Assembly (NCBI GenBank): GCA_002286855.1
Contig: NRSV01000051.1
Coordinates: 186,001 to 250,000 of the forward strand
DNA from: Bipolaris cookei
Taxonomy: Eukaryota > Ascomycota > Dothideomycetes > Pleosporales > Pleosporaceae
DNA: 64,000 nucleotides
Direction: 5' to 3'
Part shown: positions 34,236-46,280 of the stretch, one piece after another
How positions within the stretch are numbered: the stretch's first letter is position 1
How the letters are laid out: every line of letters starts with the position of its first letter
Program-made: the position numbers and the translations under genes
Notes under the pieces: model-generated
What the model saw: only the letters and a program-made list of their open reading frames with translations
Told to the model about the DNA's origin: nothing
Database searches by the model: none

Positions 34236-36923
34236 TCAACACCTCACCCTCCTCTTATGACTCGGACTATCCATCCAACTACCCCCATATCCGCCTTCTT
34301 CCCCATCTTCCTCATCATCCTGATCCACATCCCTCAAATCAATCCCTGTAACACCATCCGGATCATCATCATCCTCGCCACCGCCAGGACTCCAAACCGG
34401 ACTTGTCGCAATCAACGGTCGAGACTTGAACACGCGGTCGTAATCCACCTCATCGCTAAACAGCTGCTCCGTAGGCGTACGTTCAAGACCTGAGCTTTCT
34501 TCTCCATCTATTGGTTCCACGCTTCCTTGGCGCAGCATTTCAGCAGAGGATTGACGATTCCGCGGCGGGGTATCGAATTGGTTTATAGGGTACAGACTCT
34601 GGCGGCCGCTGTTACTGCCACTAGGTTTGCGCTGTGGCTGCGAGGGTGTACGGCGGGGCAGCGCTTGCGATGCTACCATGCTCAGACGAGTACGCTCGAG
34701 GAGGTCGGCGGCGGGGTTGGGGTGGTTAGCAGGGAGAGGGGGTGGTGCCATAGAGGGTAAGGGAAGGGGGGATTCGAGTGCGTGCTCGGAGGAGTTTGTG
34801 CGGGACATGGTTAGGCGGGTGCGTTCGAGGAGGGAGAGGGACATGCGGGGCTGGGGTTTTTTGATGGGGGACGGGGTGGCGTTGCCGATTGAGTTTATGA
34901 TTTGGTCGGCTATTGCTTCATCGGGGTCGAGGACTGGGGGTTCGGATGGGTAGTCTGGTGATGGGTTTGAGATGCGCTCATTTGGTGAAGGCGAGGCTTG
35001 CTGGACTGTGAGAGTCACGGTGGCTTCGGGAATCTCGGTCTTGGGTGTTCCATTCTTACGAGGTGGTGTAGGTGGTGGAGACTTTCGTATCGGCGACCCA
35101 GCATGACGAGCTGCTGGTGGTGAGCTACGAAGCGTAGAAGCTTGGCCAACCAGCGTTGCCTCTGAATCAATCGGTGTAGACGCCGCCGCTACGTGGTGTG
35201 ACGGCTTCGGCAGCGTAGGCACTTTCTGCAAGGAATTGGGTCTTGCAAGATGTTTAGGTTTTGGTGGGACCACTGGGCTGGTCGGCGACGCAGGTACCGA
35301 CTCAGACAGGGTCGGTTTTCTCTTCGGGATTGGCGACTGCCTTTCTTTTGCGGGCGAGGCACGTCGCCGCGGTAGAATAGTGGATACAGGACCTGCTCGA
35401 ATCTTCCCAGCATGTTCCAATTCCACATCCATATCAGACAAGATGTCACGATATTTCACTCGCATTGCTGGCCGTTTAATTGCCGTTTGCTCCACTGTCT
35501 GCTTCGAAGGCGGCAGCTGGTATTGGGAATGAGCGTCAAACTTGAGTTCCTTAATCGGCGCCACACGCTTTGAATTGACCCAATTCTCTTTTCCAAAGAC
35601 ATCTTTCTGCAACTCTTCATGGAAGTCTTTCCATTTCTGCAACCGCTCCTGCTGCTCCTGCACTCTTGATTGTAGATTCTCCAGCAGCCCGGTCTCTGGT
35701 GCGACATCTTCAAGCTTTCGCCCTTTCTCCACCATGTACCAGACCTTGTCGAACCGGGTATTGAGGAAAGCATCTCCTGTATGAGTTTTCTCGCCATGGA
35801 GCATGATATTGAGCCACTTCTGGTTGCCTATCCAGTTGTCTTTGAGCTGCTTCTTGACAGCATCTGCTTCCTTCTGCGACACAGCAGGCTTCTGTGCGCG
35901 AGGAGTATCTTTGCACTTTCGTATACGGCGATTGATATCTTCCGCCTTTTTGTTCAGCATTGCTTCAAACTCCATGTACTTTCTCCTCCTTTCTTCCTTC
36001 TTCTTCAACACATTGACTAGTGCTGCGCGGTGCGCAATTGCCAATGGAAGTAGGGACTGTTGCTGGTCGACTGGAAGCATTGGTGCTGTCGCCAGCCTTC
36101 TTGCGACCGTCTCATCCTGACCTCCTCCGTCCCGCGCTGCAAGCACCTTCTTCAGGGTGATATTTGAGAATATCGCAAGGATCTCGTAAAATTTGTCGCC
36201 CTTACACTCATCCAGCATCGTCTTCCTGAGAATGGACTCTCTCCCCAGTACACCATTCTTCTTCAACTCGTTCAAGCATCGGAAGAGCGCGGCGCGGAGG
36301 TTCAGCGACTGAAGTGGTTCGAGGGGTGGAAAGAACGGTTGTAGCTTCTGTGATCATGTCAGATGGAGAATCCACATGCGCAATCTGTCCAAGTATACCT
36401 GCGCTGTCTCACTGGGATCCCAGATCTCAAATAAGCGGAACAGGGCCCATTCGGTTCCAGCAATTCTCTGCCGCTGATCCGCATTCTTGGCTGAGAATGT
36501 TTGCACAGTAATATTCGGCCAGTCATCTCGCAAATCAAAGTCTAGCAATCGCAGATTGGTCACAAAGAGCCGGATATCAGACGCTGGCATGGGGTTTAAT
36601 TGCTGCGGTTTCGCATTGTTTGCTTTGACGGATACGGTGCGCACGTGGCCGCTGGTCGTGGTAGCCGTGGTGGTCGTAGAGGAAGCCGAGGTAGTGCGAG
36701 ACATGCTTGCAGTCGCGAAAGAGACATGCGCGCAACCGGGATCTGGAAGAGAGAAAGAGTGAGAGTTATCAGCGCTGGTTGATGATGTGTAAGTATGCAT
36801 GCGTTGGTGTTGCGGTGTGACGGGCCCTGCACTGTTTGCCAAGCCGGGCCCTATCGATAGTCGCGTTCGCGCTTTCCTGATCCCCGTTTGACCCTTGTTC
36901 GTTGTCGACCGCTTTCTCGTCAC
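34236..36923 (-). CDS. HAUS augmin-like complex subunit 6 homologue
   Basis: Two coding exons, 36923-36399 and 36347-34236, giving up to 878 residues; a later Met at 36704 would give 805. The N-terminal HAUS6-type domain is clear: RLFVTNLRLLDFDLRDDWP, GTEWALFRLFEIWDP, then across the intron KLQPFFPPLEPLQSLNLRAALF. Helical segments rich in Lys/Glu follow (about residues 290-450), then a long Ser/Pro-rich disordered tail with repeated LLERTRLSM-type elements (three copies) ending in an acidic stretch. Augmin recruits gamma-tubulin to spindle microtubules. A strong intron-like acceptor (polypyrimidine then CAG near 36744) lies between the two possible starts, so the 5' end is uncertain. Confidence 0.85.
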
Positions 36924-37025
36924 TGGCCAAACGCTTTGTCCCGGCTCCCCCCACGCATACCTATATATTTTGTGTCTCTATAGAAGTATCACAACCTGAG
37001 TCAGTAGAATCAGTATCTCGCCATT
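36924..37025. promoter_or_regulatory. Short bidirectional promoter region
   Basis: About 100 bases between the upstream HAUS6 start and the HD-domain gene start on the opposite strand (about 320 if the later HAUS6 start is used). It contains a TATATA-like stretch near 36962. Both promoters must lie within or overlap these genes' 5' ends. Confidence 0.45.
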
Positions 37026-37884
37026 ATGACCGTCGACGAATCGACCCAAACCAATGGTGTCCCTGAGCCCAGCGCCGGCAAACTCGAAGCAAAGGTTGCG
37101 CAAAAGCAACAGTGGACAGTCGAGAGTGGTATGTCATGAATCAAGCAATGGCTCGTCCGTATGCGAAACCTCTCTTTGCCTTTGTATTGTACCACTATCA
37201 CAACCGCCCTGCTAACATGTCCCTCCAGTACTCGCAGACATCAAACCCCGCAACGCCGAACACACCGACTCGCCCGTTCCCTTCTTCCACCTGCTCGAGC
37301 GCCTCAAGACAACAAAGCGAGCGGGCTGGCGCCGCTTCGGCATCTCAGATTGCGAGTCCATCGCCGACCACATGTACCGCATGAGCATACTCACCATGAT
37401 GGCGCCCTCATCTCTCAGCTCCAAACTCGACATCCTAAAGTGCTGTCGCATGGCCGTCATCCACGACATGGCCGAGTCGCTCGTCGGTGACATCACGCCC
37501 GTCGACGACGTCAGCAAGGAAGAGAAGAGCCGCAGGGAGACAGAGACTATGGATTACATCTGCACCAATCTACTAGGCAAATTCAATGGCGGCATGAACG
37601 GACAAGATGTCCGCGCAATCTGGCAAGAGTACGAGGACAGCAAAACGCCAGAGTCGCACTTTGTCCATGATATCGACAAGATTGAGCTCTTGGTTCAGAT
37701 GGTCGAGTACGAGCGAAAGTATCACTGCGAAAAGGATCTGGGCGAGTTCACGTGGGTCGCAGGACGCATCCAGAGTGATGAAGTCATGGCCTGGGCAAAG
37801 CAAATATTCCACGAGAGGAAACAAATGTGGAAGGACGCAGGCAAGACGCCTACATGGAGAGCAAACACAGAGCCTGAGGATTAA
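37026..37884 (+). CDS. HD-domain 5'-deoxynucleotidase-like protein (HDDC2 type)
   Basis: Two exons, 37026-37128 and 37229-37884, giving 252 residues. The HD metal-binding pattern is complete: the first His in SIADHMYRM, the paired His-Asp in VIHDMAESLVGD, and the later Asp in FVHDIDKIELLVQM. These match the HDDC2/YfbR group, which removes phosphate from deoxynucleoside monophosphates using a divalent metal. The N-terminal 34 residues are a polar extension. The 100-nt intron has a GCTAAC branch site and CCAG acceptor. A downstream run KEEKSRRETETMDYI fits the family helix. Cytosolic role in nucleotide clean-up is inferred. Confidence 0.92.
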
Positions 37885-38065
37885 AAAGAAGAAAAGAAAA
37901 CTCAGCATGGCGGGAGCACCTTTTGCAACGAAGTTTATGAATGTGAGCACAGTGGAGTAAGGGCAATAAATAGAGTATGGCGGTAGAACTTGTCATCACA
38001 TCAACGAAAGAAGATTAAATATTTCGCACTTGGAATAAACCCAAAACTCTAAAAAGATATATACA

Positions 38066-40387
38066 TCAAGGACTCGACAAACTAACCAGTCGTCTCTTTT
38101 TCGCCTCCTTTGCCACCGGCGTCGGAATTCCCGGCGACAACCTCATCCCATCTCCCACCGCATTCCCACTCCCCACGCCCATGTAATCCCCTCCTACTGC
38201 ACTACCACCACCCCAACTCTCCGGCCTCGCATACTCACCTTCTCTAATCTCTGCCCCACTCCTCCGTCCATGCCAGTAGCACAAGCCCTGATTGGGCCCT
38301 ACATACTTGTTATGCAAAGGACATAAAGGGCTATTAGGAAGATGTTCAGGAACCAACCATTCGAATTTCCTGCGCTCCTCTTCCTCCTGGCGTGCCAGCG
38401 CAGCTACAGTGTACGAGTCGCGCAAGTTAGCGTCGTCTTCGTGGTTGATGCGGTACCAGCCGTCGTGGCCAAGCATGGGTGAGTTGGCAGCGAGCGAGGG
38501 GCTGAGTGGGGGTTTTACACCTAGGAAGCCGTGTGTACTGGGGTTACGGTGGTGGGTGTGGTTATTTGTTTTGTCGAAGATGGAGCGGGAACGGAGGGCG
38601 TTACGAAGGGGACCTTCTGGGCCTTCGTCGTCTTCGTCGTCTCTTTTGGCGATACCGGTGGACAAGCTCATTAAGAGTGCGTCAGAATCCCAGTAGCCTT
38701 CGGAACCGGAGAGTGGTTTTTTTTTAGTGCCTTTTGCGCTGCCGCTTTGGAAGTCGAAGAGGAAATCTGCTAGTTTCCCTTTGACTTCGCCGTTGGCGTC
38801 GTACAGGGGTGGTGTTGGCACGCGACTTAAACCGGGTGGGATGAATGCGGGTGGGACTGACACATGTGCCAGCGACGGCGATGGGTATTGGCCTTGCTTG
38901 TTGTGGCTTCTAGGATCAGTTGAAGTTGTCTTTTCGTTTGACAGTTCCAGGGCGGCTTGATCGGAAAGACGATTTGAGCGTTTGAAAGGATTCGTGGATA
39001 GACGACGTTTAAAAGCTTCTGTTCCAGATGCCGGAGCTGCATCCTCACTAGACGTCATGTATCTCTCTCTCCACCGACGCATTCGGGATTTCATCAAGTC
39101 TTGAGCCACCTGTTGTAAGTCTGCCGTGGTGCGGGCTTGCATTCTTTCGTCAGCCAGCGTCAACCCTTCACCCGGCATCTGAGCTACATCTAAATCGCTT
39201 GTATTTGTACCACTCCTTGATCTCTTCAGGAGTGGAAGACTAATGCAATGCCGGTGTCTCACCTTCGCTGGCGGCCGTTCGCGTGTTGGTGTCTGCAAGG
39301 AGTCCAATATGTCATTACCAGGCAAAAGGCCCTTGCCACGGTGGTTATCGTTCTTCAACATTGTGATATTATCGCCCATGTCATTTTCTTCTTTGATTGG
39401 TGAGGACTTGGCTTTCCGGTCCGATTCCCATCTTGGCTGCTCGTTGCGAATCCATGGTGTTTTAGGACTGCGTGGACGAGGGGCAGCCAGATTGCCCGCC
39501 ATGTCGACCGGATAACGGCTGCGAGCCGGCAGATCTGGTACGTTTTTCGGCATCGATAAGTCGAGTTCGACTTTCCGGCGGGTCCGAAGCCCGCTGCTTG
39601 CTGGTGGCTGTGTGTTTGCTGGTTTGACGGGCTTTTCGACCCCTCTTGATGGTTCGTCAATCACAACGGTCAAGTTGGAGAACTTCTCATTGCCACTGTT
39701 CGGATTAATAGACGGTTGGTGGGCGAAGAATAGGCTGCTATCTTCCTTCTGTAGCTTTGAAATGACATCTTCTCTCGAATCTCGCCTTTGCTTATCTTCT
39801 TTCTGCTGTGGAGGGTACAGTATCCTAAAGTCTGGTACATGTCTTGTCATTCCCTTTGCAAAGGCCATGATCGAAGACCTGTGGTGGTTTTGAGCATTGT
39901 AGTCGCTCTCGTTGCTGGAAAAGGACTCGACTAGGCCAATGGCGGTTGGCCCGGCCGACGCCATACTGTTAACATGGCGAAGTTTGTTGTTTTGAATGTC
40001 GTTAGCATCATCAATGTTAGTTCGTCTCATGATCTCTTCAAAGGAAGGAGGCGACCTTGGTTGGTCGGGCTTTGTTGTCATTGCGTGTTGGCTGTGCCTA
40101 TGGTGTCCGGTATGTGGTTGTTGACCCCAGCTGAAGCCTTCGCGCCTGGCGTCGTGCCTAGAGGCAGCACCGCCGTCCTGTCCCGATGTGTCTGTTCCCA
40201 AGGTCTGGTCGGCATGCTCTTGCAATGTGGTGTAGTGCCTGATGGGAGCTTTGCGCCAGATTTGCAGTGGTGAATCTTGGGCGTCGCTGGCAGGTGAAGC
40301 ATCCTGACTGGGGCTGTCTGGAGCAGAAGCCGAGTATGCCGCAGTGATGTCGGTTGCGTTATTTGTAGGTGTAGGTGCCGATAACAT
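38066..40387 (-). CDS. Large disordered protein of unknown function
   Basis: Intronless, 773 residues, mostly Ser/Pro/Asn/Arg-rich and predicted disordered. Ordered-looking islands are SPPSFEEIMRRTNIDDANDI (about residue 110), RRWRERYMTS (about 450) and a C-terminal block: RRKFEWLVPEHLPNSPLCP followed by LHNKYVGPNQGLCYWHGRR. The last block has Cys and His residues (CPLH...CYWH) that might bind a metal. Similar full-length proteins are, to my knowledge, restricted to related filamentous fungi, where they are unnamed. It is convergent with the HD-domain gene (181 bases apart) and is followed head-side by SMC2. No function can be assigned. Confidence 0.78.
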   Translation of the reverse strand: MLSAPTPTNNATDITAAYSASAPDSPSQDASPASDAQDSPLQIWRKAPIRHYTTLQEHADQTLGTDTSGQDGGAASRHDARREGFSWGQQPHTGHHRHSQHAMTTKPDQPRSPPSFEEIMRRTNIDDANDIQNNKLRHVNSMASAGPTAIGLVESFSSNESDYNAQNHHRSSIMAFAKGMTRHVPDFRILYPPQQKEDKQRRDSREDVISKLQKEDSSLFFAHQPSINPNSGNEKFSNLTVVIDEPSRGVEKPVKPANTQPPASSGLRTRRKVELDLSMPKNVPDLPARSRYPVDMAGNLAAPRPRSPKTPWIRNEQPRWESDRKAKSSPIKEENDMGDNITMLKNDNHRGKGLLPGNDILDSLQTPTRERPPAKVRHRHCISLPLLKRSRSGTNTSDLDVAQMPGEGLTLADERMQARTTADLQQVAQDLMKSRMRRWRERYMTSSEDAAPASGTEAFKRRLSTNPFKRSNRLSDQAALELSNEKTTSTDPRSHNKQGQYPSPSLAHVSVPPAFIPPGLSRVPTPPLYDANGEVKGKLADFLFDFQSGSAKGTKKKPLSGSEGYWDSDALLMSLSTGIAKRDDEDDEGPEGPLRNALRSRSIFDKTNNHTHHRNPSTHGFLGVKPPLSPSLAANSPMLGHDGWYRINHEDDANLRDSYTVAALARQEEEERRKFEWLVPEHLPNSPLCPLHNKYVGPNQGLCYWHGRRSGAEIREGEYARPESWGGGSAVGGDYMGVGSGNAVGDGMRLSPGIPTPVAKEAKKRRLVSLSSP

Positions 40388-40838
40388 CGGCGGGCTAGCA
40401 ATTGCTGCCTGCGTGGAGGAGAGATTTGGCGTGTCGGCACCAGGTCAGTCGTGCATCCAGGTAGTTTGCTAACAATCTGCTGCTTTCGAGCTTATCAATA
40501 GGTGTATTGCGAAAGAGGATGCAATGGAGATAGGTGGCGGGTCATAGTAGAAAACAGCGTCCTGCTATGGCCATGGATGTTCATCAACACGCATCTTGGT
40601 TTGCCGTATGGGGAAGGAGAAACAGGCGACAAGAGATCTTGACAAGGAAGCGGCCAGTCATGCCGGGCTGGTGCATACCCAACTTCCCAACCGGGACACT
40701 AGTGCCCCAAACTAGACTCCACTAACACCACCCTTATGCCCACATATACAAACAACTATCCAAACAAGTAATTCAAACCGTGTACCCTGGGTATCGTATC
40801 AAGCCATGTCTCGTTACGCGTGATACTCTACTCCCGCC
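40388..40838. other. Intergenic, unknown protein to SMC2
   Basis: 451 bases holding the 3' end of SMC2 and the promoter of the 773-residue protein, both on the minus strand. No coding sequence recognised. Confidence 0.5.
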
Positions 40839-43800
40839 TTATCCTGACGACCCAGACGTTGCCTGTACCACGCTCGTGCCGTCAACAAAGCGCGTACGGA
40901 AAATGCGATTCGCATTCTGGAACATGCCGTCCTTCAGACTGACAACGATGAACTGCGAGCCTTTGAACCTTGTCTTGAACAGACGGCCAATGTTTTGTGT
41001 ATGTGACAAATCAAGCGCGGCGTCAACCTCGTCCAGGATGTACATTGGCGCAGGCTTAAACTGAAGAAGGGCCATAATGAGCGAGAGCGCGATGAGAGAC
41101 CTAAGCAATGTCAGTGTACTTCAGGCAAGCGCAACAATTCCGTGCTTACCTTTGACCACCACTCAACTCGGTCAAGGACTGTTTCCACACCTTGCCAAGC
41201 ATGACCTTGACCTCCAATCCGTCCGAGATTGTCTTACCTTCGGGAGGATCAAGCTTCGCAAAACTACCAGGCAAGAGCTCGTTGAAGATTTGTCCAAAGT
41301 CGCGATTGACAATTGACCATGTCTTGTGTAACGCTTCTTTCTTGTACTCGTCGAGCTTGACAATGGTTTCTTCAATCTTGGACTTGTCTCGAACCACCGT
41401 CGACATGTTCTTCTTGAGACTGGCTTCCTTCTTCTCTACGCTGTCAATCATGGCCATGACTTTCGGGTTGATCTTGTTTTTCTTTTGTTGGAACCGTTCT
41501 TCCAGTGACTTGCGTCGAGCCTTTGCGTCCGACATATTTACCCCCTTGAAGTCGTACACTGTGCCAGGCCGACCAAAAAGCTCTGAATCATTGGCGATAA
41601 ATTCGTACTCCTTCTCAAGTGCCTTGATGTGGCCCTCTGCGCCTTCTTGTTCCTTGTGGAACCTTTCAATCTCATGGCCCAACTTTTGTTGCTCAAGGCC
41701 GCCTTCCGTTATAGCGGAGTTCTTTGAACGGATTGCGTCTTCGAGTGAGCGGAGCTCCTCGTCAAAGCCAGTCAATTTTGCTTGCTCATCACTTAGTTGA
41801 GCTGCGGCTAGGTCATGTGCATCCTGACAGAGTTAGTATTATTACCAATACAGGGTTAAGAGCATTACCTTAACACGAGATTGCTCAGCCAGCAATTCGT
41901 CGAGTTCCTCTTGCTGTGATTTTAGGTTGGTCTGGACTTCTTCGAGCTGCTCCTGAGCGGCTGCGAGATCACTTCCACACTGCTCAGAGTCTACCATGGC
42001 TTCGCGCATCTGTGTCTGAAGAGGCTTGATGGAAGCGTTGTTCTTCGCCAAAGCCTTTTTCAGCTTCTCCAGAGAAGACTGTAGCTCCGCAAGCTTACTG
42101 TCCTTGTTGTTGCTGAACTCGCTCATGTCTCGCTCGATCCGCTTCGCGTCCTTGTTGGCCTCATCTTGCCGGGTTTTGGCCGCCATGATATCTTCTTTGA
42201 GCTGAGCAATGGTCTGCTTCATTTCCTCAACAGCTTGTATGATCTATCACATGATTAGTAGATGGACTGAATACGGAACAAAAAGCCATCACATACCGAT
42301 GAAGATGCGTTACTGCCAATTTGCTCCTCTGTAAGCTTGATCTCGTGCCTCTTCAGGTCGAGTTCTTGCTTTGACTTGCGAGCAGCATCCAACTTTTTCT
42401 TCTCCTTTGCCATGGTGGCTTGCAAAGATTGAAGCTGAACTTCCTGAGACCTCAGCTCTGTTGTGATCTGATTGAGCTTTTGCAAGGTGATGAGAACTCC
42501 ACTGGACTGGGGTGCGCTACCACCAGACAACACGCCGGCGGGGTCATAAGTATCACCTTGAAGTGTTACGCTCTTCATGCGTACGGCGGGATCGAAAGTT
42601 ACGCGCTTAGCGGTTTCCGCGTCTTCGCAAACAAGGGTAGAGCCAAAGACGTATTCCATTGCGGCAGTGACCTCATCGTCGTATCCAATCAATGACAGTG
42701 CCAAGTCGACTTTGCCTGGCGCAATCTTCTGAGCTGCTCCAATCTTCTCTGCTGATGCTTTGAAGGCCGCGATCTTATTCAGGGGAATAATAGTGACTCG
42801 CTTCTTGAGCCTACCGTTCTCGAGAAGCTGCTTACCAGTGGCGGCAGAGTCGACAACAACGTTGTACAGCCGGCCTCCAGCGCAAATCTCTAGGGCAGTG
42901 CCTGCTCGAGTATGCTCCTTTTCCAACGTGAAGAGTTGAGCAACAAGACCCTTGACGCGAGACCTATCAAAATTCGGTGCTGGGTCGCTGTAACTAAAGT
43001 CAATGTTGGCAACTTGTCGCCTCATCGCGTCCGCCTGCTGCCTGAGTTCCCGGATGCGTGCCTGGAGATGTGATTCTTGCTGATACATGCTTGCCTCTTG
43101 GCCCTCGTCGTAGCCTAGCTTCGCTAGGTCTGCCTCAAGCCTTGTAGCCTGTGATTTGAGGGCTTCAAGATCTTTGAGCAGCCCAGAGTTCTCTTCTCTT
43201 GCCTTTTTGGCCTTCGGCTCATCCTCCTTGACCTGCTTCTCGAGATGCGATATCCTTAGTTTGCTTTGTTCCTGCTCTGTCGCGGCTGCACTCGCTCGAT
43301 TTCTGGCCTCTTGTAATTGACCTTGGTAACCACCCTCTTGGCCTTCCTTCGATGCCACTCCGGTTTGCAGAGTCTGGAGGAGCTCCTCTTTCTGCTCAAC
43401 CTCCTCCGTCTGCTTTGCTAGCTCTGCATGTGCTGTTTGGTATTTTTCTTGTGCCTTTTGATAAGCTTGCTTCTTCTCTTGCAGCAGTTTCTCAAGCTCT
43501 TTCACGCTCTTCTTAACACTCTTTTCCCGCTCAACTTCTTCGGCCATGCTAGTCTTCTTAAGCTCCAGGTTTGTGGTCAGACGGACGATTTCGTGAGAAT
43601 GTGCTTTGACCTCCTCTTCGAGTGCTTGGAACTTTCCACCTTTTCGAAGTTCTTTTTCCCTTGTTGCCTTTGTCTGTTTGATATCTTCTTGGAGATGTTC
43701 AATCTCCTTCTTCATACGCACAGTTGACTCTTCAAGGTCTTTTGCTCGCTGCTTCTTCGCCTCGAGATCTTCCGCTGACTGTTGCAGTCTCTCATTGTAT

Positions 43801-44670
43801 CGCAGATAGTCGTGTGCCACGACAAGTTTTGTGAGGCGCTCGAGCTCGCTCTGTGTCTGTTGAAATTCCAAAAAGGCCCTCTTTTCCGTCCGTAATTTTT
43901 CCAGCTTTGGGTCGATTTCATCGCGTAGCAGTTCGGCAATCTCCTGGACCTTCATCTCCTTCTTTGCCATAGTCTTGTAGGCCTTATCTCGCCTGTCTTC
44001 AAACATGCGTGTTCCCGCAGCCTCCTCAAGCATAGCCAAGATTTCCTTTGCCTTCATGTTCAACACCTGCATGACCTTTCCTTGTGCAATCATGAAGTTA
44101 GGGTTGTTGATGTTGAGCTGCACAGACTGAAACAGGTTCTGTATGCTCTGCTGCTGTGCGCGGTGTCCATTGATAAGGTATTTGCTCGCTCCGCCCAACA
44201 CAATCTGTCGTGTCACTGAGATCTGTGCATGTTCCTCAAAGCCGACCGGGCTTTTTGTCTTGTCACGATTGTCGAATACGATGGTAACGCTCGCTTTTGT
44301 TACTCCGGCTTGACCACGCTTGTAAATGAGATCCTGAAGTCTTATTAGCACCTCGCTATGTTCCACTGCCTTGTTCTGCCTACCTGCAAGTTCTGCGCTC
44401 GCACAACGCTCAGATTGTTGATACCGAGCACAAAGCATATTGAGTCAAGAATATTTGATTTTCCTGATCCGTTGAGTCCTGTAATCGAGTTGAAACTCTC
44501 GTCCCTGACTACAGTGAGCAATGTGTTCCTCTCTTAGTGGGGGAGTAAACACACCAGCCCGAGATGACTGTGCGGACAGCGTACGACTTGTAGCCCTGAG
44601 ATTATATTAGATTTGATCGCATGAACTTAAAGAATCTACCGACATCAATGACAAGTTCTATGATCCTCAT
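40839..44670 (-). CDS. SMC2: SMC2, condensin core ATPase
   Basis: Seven exons: 44670-44644, 44595-44555, 44504-44384, 44333-42297, 42243-41869, 41823-41150 and 41100-40839, giving 1178 residues, a normal SMC2 length. The first exon codes only MRIIELVID; the next restores GYKSYAVRT. Walker A is GLNGSGKSN (about residues 32-40), the hinge lies around SRVKGLVAQLFTLEKEHTRAGTALE-type sequence (about residue 520-640, with LSGGSAPQ after it), the signature is LSGGQR and Walker B is MYILDEVDAALD. Two long coiled-coil arms flank the hinge. It pairs with SMC4 in condensin for mitotic chromosome compaction. The first donor (GTCGGT) is off-consensus, but no other join keeps the conserved N-terminus. Confidence 0.96.
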
Positions 44671-45024
44671 GGTGGCTGCATGTGCTAGTGTTAGTTGCTC
44701 GATGTTTGTTGTGTTTCGCGTGTAAACGGCATTCGGAAGCCAGGGTTCTCCCAAAATGGTTAGCTCCAGTCTGCTCGCGCTATCCCCGCTCTCACGTGGT
44801 AGCGTGAGAAACCGCGCGTCGGCTTTGTCAGCACTAGCAAAGGTTCTACACACTGGTGAGTCGCGACGTCATTAGTTACACAGATTCGAGCATCGATTCA
44901 AGGCCGTCAACGTCGTAGATTACTACTGCATGCAAAGGAAGTAAATGCGGGCCCCTCCGCTGTGTACAAAACGCTATCATCGCTAAACAATGCAAAACCA
45001 ACCCAAGTATTGTACAATTGCTGA
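44671..45024. other. Intergenic, SMC2 to PTH11-like gene
   Basis: 354 bases containing the SMC2 promoter (minus strand) and the 3' end of the receptor gene. No repeat or RNA gene seen. Confidence 0.5.
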
Positions 45025-46280
45025 CTACCGCGCCCGCCCTAGCAGGTACTCCGGCTCAGCCTCTACTGCTTCACTTGATTCCGTGCATGCAGTCTTCGAG
45101 CAACTCTTTCTCCTCGGCAATGCCTCTGCCGACTCCCTTGACTGAATACTCGCTACAGCTTTCCAGTCGAAGGCTTTTCCGTCCTTGTCCTCAGGTGGCG
45201 GCAATGGAGCAGTCCTTGGGGCACCTCCAACCTCCAGATCAATCTCTTCATTCTTGTGGGCGGGAACATCGAAGTTGAAGTTGCCCATCATCTTGGAACC
45301 ATACGACCCGAGTTTGCTTGGCCGATGGCCAGTCACTGTTCCTTCGTGGTAATACGAGGCTTTGCGGTCGGTGCCGTACTGTGGGAACAAATGCCGGAAG
45401 AGACACTTTGTCGCGGGCGCACACGCTGTCATTATGTGTACAGCCGGCTCAGCGATACTGATTGCAATCCCGATATCCCATGTGCGGTCTTTGTTGGTAG
45501 GCGCGAAGCGGTAATAGTACACAATGAAGCGCCCAACGGAGACTCCTGTCGCGATCCATCCTAGGCTCATAACAAACACCACCAGGACCTTCGTACGTTG
45601 GTGCATCTGGAGATTCCACACCATGATAGTCGGAATTGGCATAATGATAAGATCCATGAAGATTGAAAGACCACAGGACACCAGGACAAAGGTACGGGAG
45701 TCGATGCATGTGCCGCCTGGTATGACAGTTCCTTTGGAACCGACCTTGTCCATAGCAGGTCGAGACCAGGCATAGGGATATGGAGTGCATTGGGTCAAGT
45801 TGACGATGGTCGATCCTACGGAGTAGACAATGTTGAGCCAGGTGACAACATGCAACGGATATCGTACTCGCCGACGGCTGTCCTTCATCCGGAAAAGAAA
45901 AACAATGATTGAAGCTCTGATCAATCCCATGACTAAAGCTATGTCAGCGAAGATGCTACAGACACAGACCTGGGGAAACACATACGTGGGTGATACAGCA
46001 TCTGGATTGAAAAGTTCCAGTGTAGAGCGACGAGTTGCTCATGGACAGACTTCTTGGGCAGGTCATATACGTGGTAACCAGTACCACTCAAAACAATGTA
46101 AACCCATGTTGCAATCGTATCAGCGAGGAAAATCACAGCTGCGATGAGGATGAGGTAGTCGTCCCAACAGAAGTTCCGTCCAAGGTACCGGGACCACACC
46201 CTCAAAAAGACCGTCAAGGAAGCGACAACTGCAAAAGTACAGATTATTGAGAGGGCGGCAGGCTGTCGGTTTTCGATCAT
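45025..46280 (-). CDS. PTH11-like seven-helix membrane receptor (rhodopsin-type domain)
   Basis: Two exons, 46280-45986 and 45932-45025, giving 400 residues. Seven hydrophobic segments can be traced, beginning LSIICTFAVVASLTVFL and YLILIAAVIFLADTIATWVYI. The family blocks are YLGRNFCWDDYLI, then across the intron WNFSIQMLYHPLMGLIRASIIVFL, and later TCIDSRTFVLVSCGLSIFMD, WNLQMHQRTKV and WDIGIAISIAEPAVHI. These define the fungal integral-membrane (rhodopsin/PTH11-like) group, thought to be plasma-membrane sensors, some with roles in host or surface sensing. The C-terminal ~110 residues are a polar cytoplasmic tail. No CFEM domain is present. An upstream in-frame extension to 46523 exists, but 46280 is the natural start before helix 1. 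Confidence 0.88.
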
